DNA from: Medicago truncatula | Lineage: Eukaryota; Streptophyta; Magnoliopsida; Fabales; Fabaceae | NCBI RefSeq assembly: GCF_003473485.1 | Contig: NC_053045.1 | Span: forward strand, 41,830,494-41,894,493 | Direction: 5' to 3' | DNA: 64,000 nt | Shown here: one piece after another, positions 1 through 12,218 of the stretch | Layout of the letters: every line of letters starts with the position of its first letter | Numbering within the stretch: position 1 is the stretch's first letter | Program-made: the position numbers and the translations under genes | The notes under the pieces: model-generated | What the model was told of the DNA's origin: nothing | Database searches by the model: none | The model's input: only the letters and a program-made list of their open reading frames with translations

Positions 1-1058
1 GCATCATAACCGCACCCGTTCGAATATGGGGGTGTTGTCATTTGATTGTGTGTGATGCTAGTTTGTCATATTGACTAAGCTAAAAAAATAAACCTTCCCA
101 AATTATGTCATTATGGTAAAAAAGATTGTTAAAATTTCAAGATACTGCTAAAGCATTAATGCCTCTCTCTGTTTTTTTTTTTTATATATATATAACCACT
201 TGAGCGTTAATGTATCTTTTTCTGTTATACTGTTTTATTATTTATTACAATATTTTTAATAAAATATATTGTTTTTTGGTGTACACGGGAGGCAATGAGG
301 TTTGTGAAATAGTGTTAAAGTGACATATTTGGAGAGAGTAGTTTCATTGACTGACAACATTAATCTCATTTAGCTCTAAAAAACCAACATTAATCTCATT
401 ACCTAAAACTTCTCGAATTAGTAAAAGTTCTGTTCACAAAATGTTTGAGCAACCATACGCCATATCAACTTCTGCCAAACAATACAAACAAAGTAAAACA
501 CCGGAATATTCTGCTTTTCTTACATGTTAGACATGTCTAATTTACAATTTTTAAGCCTTAAACATGGCCTATTTATTCCCACAGATATATACAGACACAA
601 AGATTTTCATGTTCTAACTATATATATACCTCACCTCAGAATTGTCAAAAAGAAAATTATAAATATCTCAGTATATCTTTTTCCATTTCAAACAATTATA
701 TTACCTATGGAGTAGTTACCTTAGTCAAACATCACCCAGTTTATTTCTAACAGTAAGTAATCAACCACTCCCCTTCCTGAGTGACAACAATTATAACTTA
801 TGATCACCTGTTTATATCTACGGCAATCAAATCTGATGGAACTCAAACGATCTTTATCCATATCAATCTTCACATTCAACTACAGAACCGATAGTTGAAT
901 CACCGCAACCATTGCACTGCCAGATACGATACAACGGCCGGCCCACTGTTGCACCAAAATCTATCATATTCATATCCTCCTTTGTCTCGTAAAATTCACG
1001 ATGCTTCAAACAAAATTACCACAAAGTATCTTCTCAAGTCAGATTTAAGAGAGCACAT
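1..1058. other. 3' flank of the TMEM53-like gene, no gene seen
   Basis: AT-rich sequence lying downstream of the minus-strand hydrolase gene; it should include that gene's 3' UTR. The open frames here are short and do not resemble any family I know. The frame at 895-1209 on the plus strand mostly lies outside or antisense to the last exon and is not supported as a gene. Confidence 0.5.
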
Positions 1059-4000
1059 TCATAACCTAGAGCGACCAATGCGTTTAATTCCTCTAAAAGG
1101 TGACACACGTGACCTCCCATTTCGATTCCCACAAAATTTCACATCATCCCAACCTTCAACATTCTTTGGAACACAAACGTCAAAAAGAAATTGCCCAAGG
1201 ACACTATGAGCGCTGATGCTTGGGAAGCTGGGAGCACAAACAGGTTCTTCTTTCTGTTCGTCCCGTGGAATCACAGATTCTCTATCATTGTTGTTATGTC
1301 CTGCTGAACTAGGCAAAAAGAAGTGGTCACTTGGTCCCACTGCAACTCTTCTAAAACTCTCATTTGAATTAATTGCAACTTTCTGCAGGTCACAGATTAA
1401 CTCAGATATCTCGTCGTGCATACCATCGATACCAGTCCTTTCTTGTTCAAGTATCACTTTTCGTGAATACGTTGACACGGCCTTCTCCAATAAATGGCTC
1501 ACAGCAGCTCTGTATTGGATTGGATGATGTTCATAATGACCTGAATGAGATAATAATAACTATTATGATAACTCTGTTAAACTCGTTCAAGCTTGCCAGA
1601 ACATAATTTAACATGGGTCTCAGACTTACCAACGTGAGATGAGCTTCTCAGATTTACAAGATTGACATCAGCGTTGAGATTGCGTAATCGTTGAGCAAAA
1701 TCATAGATACTTTGATATCTCACAAGTTCATCATTCTCCGAACATAAAATGAGAAATGGAGCCCCAAAATTCTGAAGACAACAAAGAAATTAGGTTTAAT
1801 TTACGAAAGTAAAAAATAAAAACAGAAACATGGCACTAAACATTCCAGATAGTCAAGATAGATTACTTACAACAGAAGAATATAAAGCCTGCCAATGATC
1901 AGCTGATTGAGATTCAAATCTAGTCAAGTATAAAGCATCCAAACCAGATGCAACAGACTTTGCTACCCAAGAAACAAGCTTTGATGGTCCGGGCACTTTT
2001 GCAATGGAAGGGTGTAGAGAAAAGCGGAAGCCAAAATCACTTGTAACATCTAGTGGACCAGAATCATATATATGTCCAGAAACACAGTTCCTAAACAATT
2101 GACAGTCATGCTACGAAATAACAAAAGAATTAATAAATTCCACAATGGCCGCGATGTCGAAAACCACATCAATTGAAGTAGAAAGTGAGGTTTGAAAATT
2201 GCATTACCAAGTTGAGTGGAGCTGTGCATCTTCCTTCACTAAGCTGCATTTGTATGGAAATCAATTATAGTAGGCATTTCTACCCCAAAAGACATACACA
2301 ACTTCAAATAATATTCTTCATACCAAAGATAAAAATTGGATGACTGAAATTACCTGAAATAATTTGTACAGACAAGCTTTCGACCCAGCAGAAAAAGAAG
2401 CAAACACAACAGGACATGGCCTGGTCCTTAGCACCTGCGTAACCCAAAGCAACCTTTTCACTTAAACCTATGACTATGACACAGCTAAGAATTGGTACCC
2501 AGAGAATTGGGGTCACAGAATAACTAATTGGGTTATGCTAACAAGTGCCAGGATTCAAAAGAGGAAATGATCTATAAATTTTATGTAGAAATAGTTCTTT
2601 TTTTAAGTTTCAATGCGTTAAAAACACAATTTCCAAAAAAAAGTTTCTTCTTTTGACTTCTAAACAAGTACTCCAAGGGCACTTGTTAGCATTTCCCTAA
2701 TTAATTGTAAATTGACAAGAGCATTGCTATAAATCTTGGCATGTTTTGAAAATTTCGAAACTAACCTCGATAAGTTCATCAAAAACATAAAATGCCAATG
2801 GCACTGCACTTTCCTCATTGAACCTGGATGAAGAGAAAATTGTGATATAAAAATTCCATCAGTATTGTACACCAAACCAATGAGTCAAGGCTAGTACAAA
2901 TTTAATACGGTGGTGACCTTATTCAAAAAAATAACATGTAACCAATAGATACTTAGTTGGTTATGAATTGAGCGCGCATAAGTATTTGTCAGAACAGATT
3001 TAGGATAGCAAAACACCAAGCTACATAAAACTTACAAGTATATTGATAGGACACCTGGGCCTATAGCCCATGGTGAGCTAAGCAATGGGGCAAACCATCA
3101 CGAGCCAGCTTCTGGAAGGTTTGCACGAAGGGAAAAAAGGTGGGGCAAGGGGGGAGAGGATGAGTTAGTTAGTGAGGTGTGCACCAATCTCATGTGAGGG
3201 AGTTGGGTAGTGGAAAGGGACATTCTGAATATTTTTAGAGTTGGCTAGGGGAATATTTTCTCTGGTTTAGGAGCATTTAGCTCTGGTTAGAAGTTCTCAA
3301 AACTCTGGCTTATCCCTTCCTTTTTTATTTTCCACCACTGTAGAGCTCTTGAGCTCATCTTTACTATTCAATAATACATAGTTTCATACGTTTATTTTCA
3401 CTGTTTCGATCATATACTAATATGCTCTTGCGAGATAATAGTAAAAATAACCTTGTCATTCCAAATATCATTAACTTAACTAGGGAAGTAGAACATTTTT
3501 TTTCTTGAAATCGAACTATTTGAGCTTTGTCATAGAGCACTTCAACCAGAAATTGAAGCAGCTAAATAAATGTAATATGTTGAGAAATGCATATTCAGGC
3601 TAGTCTCTTACATTCCTATAGGGATAAAAATGAAATCACAAACCCTCCACAAGTGTTCCAGCTGAATCCATGGCTGTCTTACAAGATTGAACGCTATATT
3701 TTGGTATGAATTAAATACTTAAAAGAAACAATTTTCAACCTCTCCAACCTACCCATATTCTTAATTTCACAAGTCTGTATAAGCTACACATACATTACTA
3801 ACCCACCCAATTTTTGGAGTAACTTTATAATTCTATTCTCAACAAACGGTCCCCTGTTCAAGTTGCCAAAGCAGACGGGCATATAGTTTCTACTTTCTAC
3901 CACTTATCTATTAACTTCGCAAATTTCACTTCTCTTCTTTGTAATTCTCAACCAGACAACTAATGCTAAGAAAAGGTGCCAGCATACGATCAAACGTTTG

Positions 4001-4594
4001 ACATTAAATATCATTATGCTAATTTCACATGCAAAGCATCATCCAAGGCAATTTTTTGTTGCTATAATCATTCCACACGCTTAAGGCAAAGTAAAACCCA
4101 AAACACTTAACTAGAAGGATTAAAATAACCTCCAAAATATAGTAATTCTGATCGATAATCCAAAGAACAGTATCAGTAATAAAAAACGTATATGATTATA
4201 CTTTCAATGACCAAAAAATACTAAACAAAGATTATTATTTTAGTCTAAACTTTACAAGAAAGCTCTGATTTTTACAAAATTCCATCTACAAGTAACACCA
4301 AACCCATCAATCTATCAAGCTCTAAATCCAATAATTCCATTCCATGGCCAACGAAATTGGAAAAAAAAAATGATCTAGAAGCTAGAAAATAGAAACTTAC
4401 GCGGATAGATAATGAGCATAACAAACAAGAGAATTCCAACCCAAAGAAGAGTAAAGGTCAACGAATTCTCGTAACAGGTTTTGTGGAACTGAAACCCAAG
4501 CAAAGATTACAACGATTCCTTTGAAATCAGTGTCATGTTTTCTTCCCCAGTAGATGTTACCGCCTCGTACGGCACAACCTTCAACTCCACGCAT
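1059..4594 (-). CDS. TMEM53/DUF829-family alpha/beta-hydrolase-like protein, 7 exons, 410 aa
   Basis: Exons on the minus strand, first to last: 4401-4594, 2766-2823, 2354-2434, 2208-2243, 1871-2110, 1630-1771, 1059-1540. All junctions are GT-AG, phases agree, and the sum is 411 codons including the stop. The protein matches the plant transmembrane-protein-53-like family (DUF829): N-terminal VVIFAWVSVP and YSSLGWNSLVCYAHYLSA, then a nucleophile elbow ASFSAG with Ser99, a probable acid in CSENDE (Asp217) and a probable His in SSSHVGHY (His249 or His252). The C-terminal half has family segments HDEISELICDLQK, SAHSVLGQFLFDVCVPKN and a basic end. The elbow is SFSAG rather than the classic GxSxG, as is common in this family. 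The frame stays open upstream to 4684 but begins there with TTG; the first ATG is at 4594. Substrate is unknown for the family. Introns carry a MITE (2530-2697) and an LTR-like fragment. Confidence 0.88.
2530..2697. mobile_element. 168-bp MITE in the second intron of the TMEM53-like gene
   Basis: Terminal inverted repeats of about 20 bp (left GGGTTATGCTAACAAGTGCC; right end matches it at 18 of 20 in reverse complement). It is flanked by TAATT on both sides (2525-2529 and 2698-2702). No coding capacity. A related but more decayed copy lies at about 10574-10680. Confidence 0.75.
3040..3425. mobile_element. Possible LTR-retrotransposon fragment in first intron
   Basis: A relatively GC-rich block that differs from the surrounding AT-rich intron. 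It ends in a stretch with an AGAGCTCTTGAGCTC-like motif and ATTCAATAATAC, which resembles the polyadenylation end of plant LTRs. I cannot see paired LTRs, a primer-binding site or target duplications, so the class is a guess. Confidence 0.35.
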
Positions 4595-7290
4595 AGCGAT
4601 GAGATGAGATTGACCCAGTAAGCGAAACACGTGAATTTCAGCTGAGAAATTCAAAAGTTTGAAGCTTTTTTTTTTTATGGTCAATCCAAAAATAACAGTG
4701 ATGGTTTTGAATCTGAAAAAGATTGTGTTGTTGTTGTTGAGATTAGAATAATATTTAGATTTAATTTAATTATTATGAGTAATAAAGAATAAGAATGAAT
4801 ATAAAAAATGGTGGGTGATGGGTGATGCTGAGTAGACACTGGATATCCAAATTGGCCTTTAGTTTTAGGGATTCGTGTGTTTTTTTGGATTTTAGATTGA
4901 GTTCAATTCAAGGTGATGGAAACTGCTTAAGCCTTCATTATTGTAGATGACCGACCCCACATCTCATTTCAGATTCATGATCATGCACCTTCTCTTTCGA
5001 GTCACACAATAATGGACCCGGCTCATGAGAGCAACACACATTTGAGACATCGATTGTCGTTTGATTAAGATTGGACGGTCTATATTTGAGTTTGGTATTT
5101 TGAATAATAAAACAAACATTACAATTAGCATTTTTTTACTATCCAACAAAGTGATCCTTAACTTTCGGTTTATTAATCAACTATAAACATATTCTTTTGA
5201 AATCAAGTGGATTTATTCATAGTTGTTGAATCGAGTAATCTACAACTAGACGTTGTGATGTAAGATATGGTATTCACATGTATAATATTGCAATAAGGCG
5301 ACATTTTTGTAATGTTAATTTGTCCTAATACGTTAGGTGACCTCTTTGCCATATATACCTGTCCAACCTGAAGATTAGCCTGAGTGTATGGATCATTCAC
5401 CAGTAGGTGCCTCATAAGGTTAGTTATGACAAAAATACTAGGCTCGAAATTATAAGAAACCTTTATGTATATGTATCGACTGAACCTATTAAGGTCTTAT
5501 CCAAGCAATGATCGACTAAATTTGTTAGACTGGAGTAGAAGAAGGTACCTTCATTCTCTTAAACTCCTCATGGGGTATATGTGATATAATTATCGCCATA
5601 ATAAGTTTGTTTCGTCTCCAACTTCTTGTCTTGTTGAACCTCGTTATGTACCTTGAGTTTAAAAATGTCAGCAAGTTCTCGAGAGACTTGATCGATGATG
5701 GCACATATACTTATGTCAATATCTTGGCTAATGAAAGATATTAACATTACTACTATAGTCTCAGGTGGATCAATTAATGGTGCCTCAAAAACACTAGGAG
5801 GAGCCTCATATGTTGGCATTTCTAAAGTCTGTAAAGTCTCATTTCGGTCTTTGTTGGTCTAGCCTTTTTTATGTTGATGATGACAGTTGATCCATACTGC
5901 CAAAACATTTTCCAAATCTTAAATACATACACCAAACATAATCTTCAACTAAAGAACTGATTTTTTCAATGGTAAAAAGTCGTATTGTCCCACAGGGCGT
6001 GCCAAATTTATTGATGGAGCTAGAAATTAGTCAAAGAGTCGTTTGATTTCTCAAATTTGATTCCATTTCTTCAAACAATTGACATTGAGGAAGAAAGACG
6101 CGGTTCCTTATTTTCTCTAGTAGAACATTAAGTATGGTTGTTTTTGAGTTTTTACTAAACTAAGAAATGCATTTAAAGTAAAGATAAATATTGAATAATA
6201 AAGGAATAAAAAATGGTGAAAATATCATGTGTTTGATTGATCATATGTTTTATGTTGTACCAAGTAGGTATTTATATGCAAAACTATTTCCATTAGCCGA
6301 AACAATATGAACCACAATGTCTAGTCTCACTCGACTACTTTCGCCGATAATGTGTTACTTTTCCTCATTGAAGGGTTCATGACACCCCACATTTGATTGT
6401 CAACTCCCCACTTTACGATATGATCCCTTGACAAGATCCATAATGCGCAACTTCCACGACATGGTTCCTTACTTTTTTTTCTCCGTGTAGTTAGTGGCGC
6501 TGTAAACATTGAGTGTAGGTTGGATGCCTCATTATCCAATTCTACTGAGCTTTAACTTAGATTGATGTCTTCAAAACTTATGTACTAGTCAGTATGTTTG
6601 AGAAAGAATCATATATATCTTTAACTTGGTTGTTATATATAGCCTTTGTCTAACCTTCCATCAATTGAGAGGAAACACGCCTATCCGCCTTAATCATATA
6701 TCTACCGATGTTTGCTAACAAGATAATTGTTTTTAGGTATAAATAGAGGCCATAAAAGATCAAAATTCGAATACAATAAGAAACTTGCAAAATAAGTTTT
6801 TAAATGTAGTTAGGAAGATACGATAAATATGAGATTTGTTCTCTTTATTCGGACGTTCATTTCATTATGTAAGATTGCATATTATATCACACATCCTCCC
6901 TTAAAAGGATAAACATGTTATTGATTGTTTGATTGATGTATGTAACTCACTCTTAGTAGTAATAATAATACCATTCTCATACACAATTTTTTTCGATTAC
7001 TTTTCTCCATATTTTTTATACTTGGTACTTGTTCTTGTATTTACACAACTTTATTCGACTTTGAGTATTTCTTGCACTGTCAGCGTAGACTCAAGAGAAT
7101 AAACCTATAATTTTTTTTTTAAAAGGTGAATAAACCTATAAACTTAGAATCCAACAAAGATCTAATTTGAATCTTTAATTGGTGATCAATTTCATTTGTT
7201 GATGAGATATTTAATTCCCTTTCATCACTATATAGTATAATTTCAAAACAAGATTATATACATGTTTATATTCTTCAAAGACCGTATTTA
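4595..7290. other. Intergenic region between hydrolase and E2 genes
   Basis: 4595-4900 is the presumed promoter and 5' UTR of the minus-strand hydrolase gene. The remainder is AT-rich. Open frames of 60-83 codons at 4964-5149, 5203-5415, 5568-5819 and 6327-6539 (minus strand) do not match a family I recognise and have no splice partners that I could find. The sequence around 5560-6020 is less AT-rich and could be decayed retroelement, but no diagnostic motif remains. Confidence 0.4.
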
Positions 7291-7298
7291 CTAGAGAA

Positions 7299-7950
7299 AT
7301 ACTTGCATAGAAACGTACATAACATGTGGCACTTACAAACATCCAATGAAATCATGACAGGTCATAAAAGCTTAAAAAATTATTAAAATGTTAAAATTAA
7401 ATAAAAATGAGTTTTCTTTCTCTTCTCTTTGCTTAAACCTGTGGAATAATTCTAGAAACTCCAAACTTCTCTTGTTGTTTAAATTGTGAAGATGGTTATG
7501 GCTCATCGACTACTCATTGCAACACCATAATTAACGGATCCAAATCATGCGGAGATTGTTTCTAAACCATGCTGTATTGGGTGTTATTGCAATCCAATCG
7601 AGCAATGGGTCAAATTATATTAAAATAGTTAGTTTTAATAACTTTGCATTTGGAAATTCAAATCTCTTGAAATGTTGAAATTTTCTCTTCCATGAGTTGA
7701 GATATGGTGGCTGAATGTTTTTTTAAGGTTGATGAACATGTTCCTAGATTTTCACAAACACTATTAAAGAAATATAAAACAAGAACATAGATTCAGTTTA
7801 TGAGCGATTCAAAATAAGACATGATCTATACCACGTTGCAAAAGGATGACGATGGTTCTGTTTCTATTTTCATTTTTTTTTATATAATGATATGTCACGA
7901 TTTCATTGGATGTTTGTAAGTGCCACATGTTATGTACGTTTCCATGTAAA
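7299..7950. mobile_element. Non-autonomous element or fold-back with about 60-bp inverted arms
   Basis: The segment at about 7311-7358 recurs in reverse complement at about 7893-7944. It includes a 40-bp block running through ACATAACATGTGGCACTTAC and CATCCAATGAAATC that is nearly identical, with weaker pairing outside. The roughly 530 bp between the arms has no coding potential. This fits a MITE or deleted DNA transposon. Next to the right arm, a 28-bp unit starting ATAAATTGAAAC is duplicated in tandem (about 7972-8023). Confidence 0.6.
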
Positions 7951-8127
7951 AATTTCTCATTTACTTTAGTCATAAATTGAAACCAGAAACATTTCATTAT
8001 AAATTGAAACTAGAAAAATTTCATACTCGAAAGAGACTTGAGAGAAACAAACTTCACCATATGAAAATAAAACAAGAAGAGATTTGAATAATTAAAAAAT
8101 AACCATGATCATGCATGCAGTTAGTTA

Positions 8128-9087
8128 TTAGGTACTCTCCTTCTTCCATCCCAAAGCTTGTTTGATCATTGCCATTGCTTTCTCGCAGATTCCACTCCCA
8201 GCATTGACTTGTACTTCAAACTCCAAGTCATGATGGAAAGTTTCCAACGAAGCACCACACTCCTTAAACTTTGTATACAAACGGCGGTAAGCACTCCGTA
8301 ACGACACCTGAAAAGACTCCCTAACCTCAATAACCGTCGAAGAATTGTCGCGGTTGCTGCTGCTGTCCATGGTGTTGTAACCATAATACCCAACCCTCAC
8401 GTGCCCATTCACGTACTCTTTACACGCAGCGAGAAGAACATGTCCTCGTTCACGAAAGTGTTCCTTAACAAATACTTCAAAATTCTTTGGCGGTGTCCGA
8501 ATGATCAAATATGCAGCGTGACACGTTTTAACAAAAACATCTTCATTGTATGTAAATGACTTGGTTTCATGGAAAGAACGTTTGAATATACGGTAAAAAG
8601 GCTCGTTAAAAAGTGGGCACTCGTTAAGTACAAGTGCTTGAATAGAGACCAAAAGCTGAAGAAGTGTAGACCTAGTTGGGTCCCACTTCTCGCCCTTTGT
8701 ACTAGGCCATGTGTTGAGAAGGCTTAAGCAAACGGTGCCGTCAGGGTAAAGATTAGGGTTTAAGCTGTACCCGAAAGAGTGATAGTGAATCTTTGGTGGA
8801 CTGTTTGGGTAATCGTCAGGGAATTGAATGTCAAAGAAGAACAGACCGTCGTGATAAGGTGTACCGGCTGCGCTGACGATAACGGCACGGAGTAAATCGA
8901 TGCGGGTTTCATATGCTTTGACGTAGATGGAATCGGGGAGATTGTTTTCGAGAATTTTCCACTCTTTCATGATTCGTTTGTAGAGGGCGCTTTTTGTATC
9001 TCTGAAGCAGTTTCCACTGATGTTGTGGCTGAGGAATTTGTGATCTGAATCGTCTGAAACCATTTCGAAGGTGTTCTTTTTTTCCAT
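8128..9087 (-). CDS. Ubiquitin-conjugating enzyme E2, UBE2O/UBC25-like, intronless, 319 aa
   Basis: Single-exon gene from an ATG at 9087. A UBC fold spans about residues 34-200: a WKILENNLPDSIYVKAYE helix/strand start, GTPYHDGLFFFDIQFPDDYP, then NPNLYPDGTVCLSLLNTW. In that last motif the catalytic Cys is Cys120 and NPN (110-112) takes the place of the usual HPN, as in the large UBE2O/PHO2 (UBC24) and UBC23/25/26 branch. The protein would accept ubiquitin from E1 and pass it to substrates, possibly without a separate E3 as proposed for UBE2O. It is much shorter than PHO2-type proteins and has no long N-terminal region, so it fits the short UBC25/26-like group. About 110 residues follow the UBC domain. 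Lack of introns could reflect retroduplication, but the frame is intact. Confidence 0.9.
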   Translation of the reverse strand: MEKKNTFEMVSDDSDHKFLSHNISGNCFRDTKSALYKRIMKEWKILENNLPDSIYVKAYETRIDLLRAVIVSAAGTPYHDGLFFFDIQFPDDYPNSPPKIHYHSFGYSLNPNLYPDGTVCLSLLNTWPSTKGEKWDPTRSTLLQLLVSIQALVLNECPLFNEPFYRIFKRSFHETKSFTYNEDVFVKTCHAAYLIIRTPPKNFEVFVKEHFRERGHVLLAACKEYVNGHVRVGYYGYNTMDSSSNRDNSSTVIEVRESFQVSLRSAYRRLYTKFKECGASLETFHHDLEFEVQVNAGSGICEKAMAMIKQALGWKKEST

Positions 9088-9509
9088 CTTAATTTTCCCC
9101 TTTTTCTTTGATTCTCAATTCTCTTGATCTGTTTTGATTCTCAATTCTGAACTCAATAGTGTTGTGTGTTCTCGTATTTTTTGACCTAATCTTTCCGTAT
9201 ATTCAGTTCAGTTTTATGTTATTCGGCTATTAGTTAAAGGCAAACACTTTTTTCCACGAACTTACTGTAAGTCAACGAAAACCAAGAATTGCACCAATAA
9301 TATATATCTACTATTCTACGACAATATATATGAGGAAAATAGTTTATCCCCGTATCTTTATCTATTAATATCACTAATCTACATATAAGAAAATCAAAAT
9401 TAATTCCTTAAAAAAAACAAAAAAAAAATCAAAATTAATAGGAACAATATTACATTAATGTTGATAATTTTAAAATAATTGTTAATTTTTAAAGTTTAAG
9501 CATATCAAC
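9088..9509. promoter_or_regulatory. Upstream region of the E2 gene
   Basis: Presumed 5' UTR and promoter of the minus-strand E2 gene, then AT-rich DNA. The 9430-9509 part already resembles the degenerate repeat unit that continues after the hAT-like insertion. No specific promoter element can be called with confidence. Confidence 0.35.
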
Positions 9510-10081
9510 TAGGGGTGGGAATAGATCTGGGTCTATGGTCCGGCCTACTTAAAGCCTGATTCGGCCTAACTCGTTTATTAAATATGTTAGGCTCAAACTT
9601 TTTAAAAAGCTCATTATTTAAAATAGGTTAGGCTAACGCTTGTAGAAAAACCTACTAGGCCTATCAAGTCGGTCCATGTATGTGTAATATATATTACATT
9701 ATATAATACACGCGTATTAACCTCTACAAAATAGATTTGCTAGCTTTACCAAATAGATGTGCTAGCTTTACCAAATAGAAACACTAATAAAGTGGGAGAA
9801 AAATAGATGTGCATGCTTTACAAAAAAATTATTGACCTATTAACCTTTTAAAAAAAAGTTTATTATCCTTTTTATAAATATATCAAATGTTATATTTAAA
9901 ATTGTTACAAATTAGGCTTTTAGACAGACTAATATGCCAGTTCGGGCTTTTAAAAATGTCAGGTTAGTTTTAAAATAAAGCCTTTGACAGACTAATATGC
10001 CAGACTTAGCCTTTAGTTTTTTCAACTAGGCCTGACCTATTTAAGGAAAGTCCGGCTCAGCCCGACCTATTCCCACCCCTA
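9510..10081. mobile_element. hAT-type MITE, 572 bp
   Basis: Perfect 15-bp terminal inverted repeats (TAGGGGTGGGAATAG at the left, its complement at the right) with further subterminal pairing rich in GGCC and CCTATTTAAG-like motifs. Flanking 8-bp duplications ATATCAAC (9502-9509) and TTATCAAC (10082-10089) agree at 7 of 8 positions, as expected for the hAT superfamily. No transposase. Confidence 0.85.
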
Positions 10082-10089
10082 TTATCAAC

Positions 10090-11060
10090 TTTCTCATATT
10101 GGTACATATTAAGATTTTTGAGATATAAATACATAAAATCTGCAACGAGTACAATGCAAATATTTGACAACATTTTGTATATAAAATAAAAAATATTTAA
10201 TAGAAACATTATATTTGCGTTGATATTTTAAAAATTGTCAAGAGTTTTCAAATCTACTAACAATATATAAAAATCGTTCTCCAACAAAATTTCATAATTG
10301 TCCTTATTTAAATATGTGATCTCCTTAATTGTATGTGCTTAACAGTGTTTTAAATATAAAATGAATTTATTTAGTAGATATTTTGAAAATAGTATGAGTT
10401 TTTAAAATTTTATCATATTGACTTTCTCAAATATGTATATAAAAATTTGTTTATGCAGATATAAACACATAAAATCTGCAACAAATGAGGTGCAAACGTT
10501 GAACGGTGTTTTCATATAAAATAAAAGTTATTTAATAGATACATTACATTAATTTTGATATTTTGAAAAGGGTTATGCTAAATCTTATGCAGAAGAAGTT
10601 ACTTTTTAAAATTTCAATGTGTTGAATACACAATTTTCAAGAGAAAATTTCTTCTTTGGGCTTCTCAGCATTTCCCTTTTGAAAATAGTCAAGAGTTTTC
10701 AAAATTGAATCATATCGACTTTCATATATATGTACATAAAAATTTGTTTTTTGCTTATATAAGCAAATGAAATCAACATCTGATATGAATCATATCTTCT
10801 TCTCTTTTTCATCTTCATATCATCTCCATCAAACTTCAACAACAAGAATCCAAAAAAAAATCCAGAAGAAAATGAAGAAAACCTAACGTTTTTGAATTAA
10901 GACTAACGGAAAGGACCAAAATGTGTAACGGAGAAAAGTTAAGGGACCAAAATAAATCAAATTTTAATTAAGGGACCAAAGCGATACTACCTAAATAGTT
11001 AAGGGACCAAAAATGCAATTTTGCAAAAACAATATTTAATAGATACATTACATTAATAGT
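10090..11060. repeat. Degenerate tandem array, period about 330 bp
   Basis: Blocks containing ACATAAAATCTGCAAC, AATA(A)TTTAATAGA(A/T)ACATTA and GTCAAGAGTTTTCAAA recur near 10130, 10465 and partly 10690 and 11025, with about 330-bp spacing and many substitutions. The same unit also begins before the hAT insertion (9430-9509). Within it, 10574-10680 is a decayed copy of the MITE family at 2530, and 10900-11020 has several GGGACCAAA motifs typical of old plant retroelement ends. Confidence 0.55.
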
Positions 11061-11982
11061 GATAATTTTCATTTAATATCTTTAAACAATCTAGTATTTT
11101 TTTTTATAATTACCGCAATGTTAGGTTGTTTACTACTTTTCAACGAAAATACAAATTTAATATTTTTTAATTATTTGATTAAGAGAAAACCAATAAATAG
11201 GCAAATACCCCTCCAAAATTATAAATATGGCAATTACTCCTGTAATTTGAAAAAAGGCAAAAACTCTTGTAAAATTGTTAAATATTAGTCAATTTGCCCC
11301 CTGCATTAGTTATCTTTGTTGGTCAACATAATGTGGTTGTTGGCTGTCTACATGGCATGCCACATCATACGAGGTAATTGCTTTTTTTTTTCTTCCAATT
11401 TTTAATTTTTTTTAATTTCTTGTCATTTTTGCACATATTAGCAAATACCCCACCCCACCCCTCAAATTTCAAACTTATGTTCCAAATTCCTAATGAAATT
11501 GACAAAAATCAAGCAAATTGGTCAATGTGTGACAAACCATTTTTCTTGTGGTTTAATGGATTTGGTGTAAGGGTTTGATCTTTATGAGTAGCAATAAATT
11601 GGAAAAGAATGATATGGATCATATTAAATGTACTTAGAAGAATTACAATTGAAAGGAAAATGTTATGCGTCATTATCATATGTTTGTTGTGTTTTTTTTT
11701 ATTATCAAAAATTGGTTAAGAAAAGGTTTAAGTCAGTTAAATTTTTTATGGCCGAAAATCAAGGGAGGTGCCGAGGTGTAATTAAGGAAAAGCATTGCTA
11801 TTATCTAAAAAGTTTTTATCAAGAATTGATCAAGAAAATGTTTAAGCCAATTAAATTGAGTGATGCTATATGTCGTGAGACATATGCTCACGGAAATTTT
11901 GAGAAAGCTAATTTTCATATTTCTTTCCTAAAAGTATTATAAAAATAATTGAATCACAGGTCCACCACCGCTACTAATGGCT
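11061..11982. other. AT-rich intergenic DNA
   Basis: Includes a stretch at about 11190-11370 that reads like the end of a decayed transposable element. Open frames at 11378-11578 and 11628-11942 show no recognisable family and have strongly AT-driven composition. No gene is supported. Confidence 0.4.
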
Positions 11983-12218
11983 GCGGTTATGGTGCATAAG
12001 GAAATCCTTATGCACCCTGTATAAATTCAGAAATGGTTTTTGTGAGTTGTACTCCAAAACTATTAGATGTACTTAATGGTTTCCAGCACTCTGTATAAAT
12101 CCCAACCCAATTATACCAAAATCATTTTACTGTGGAAATGGTTTATGTGAGTTGTACTCCAAAACCATTTTTGGATTTATGCAGGGTGCATAATGATTTC
12201 CTTATGCACCATAACTGC
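11983..12218. mobile_element. MITE with about 38-bp inverted termini, 236 bp
   Basis: The left end reads GCGGTTATGGTGCATAAGG and continues through AAATCCTTATGCACCCTG; the right end is its imperfect complement (about 3 differences in 38). The terminus itself contains a palindrome (GCATAAGGAAATCCTTATGC). An internal phrase TGAGTTGTACTCCAAAAC occurs twice. No coding capacity. Confidence 0.75.

Noticed and set aside
895-1527. Plus-strand open frames over the hydrolase last exon
   Set aside because: Antisense or flanking shadows of the minus-strand exon 1059-1540.
4595-4684. N-terminal 30 residues of the TMEM53-like protein
   Set aside because: The frame begins with TTG; the family-consistent start is the ATG at 4594.
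5568-5819. 83-codon minus-strand frame as a gene
   Set aside because: No family resemblance, no plausible splice partners, and AT-driven composition.
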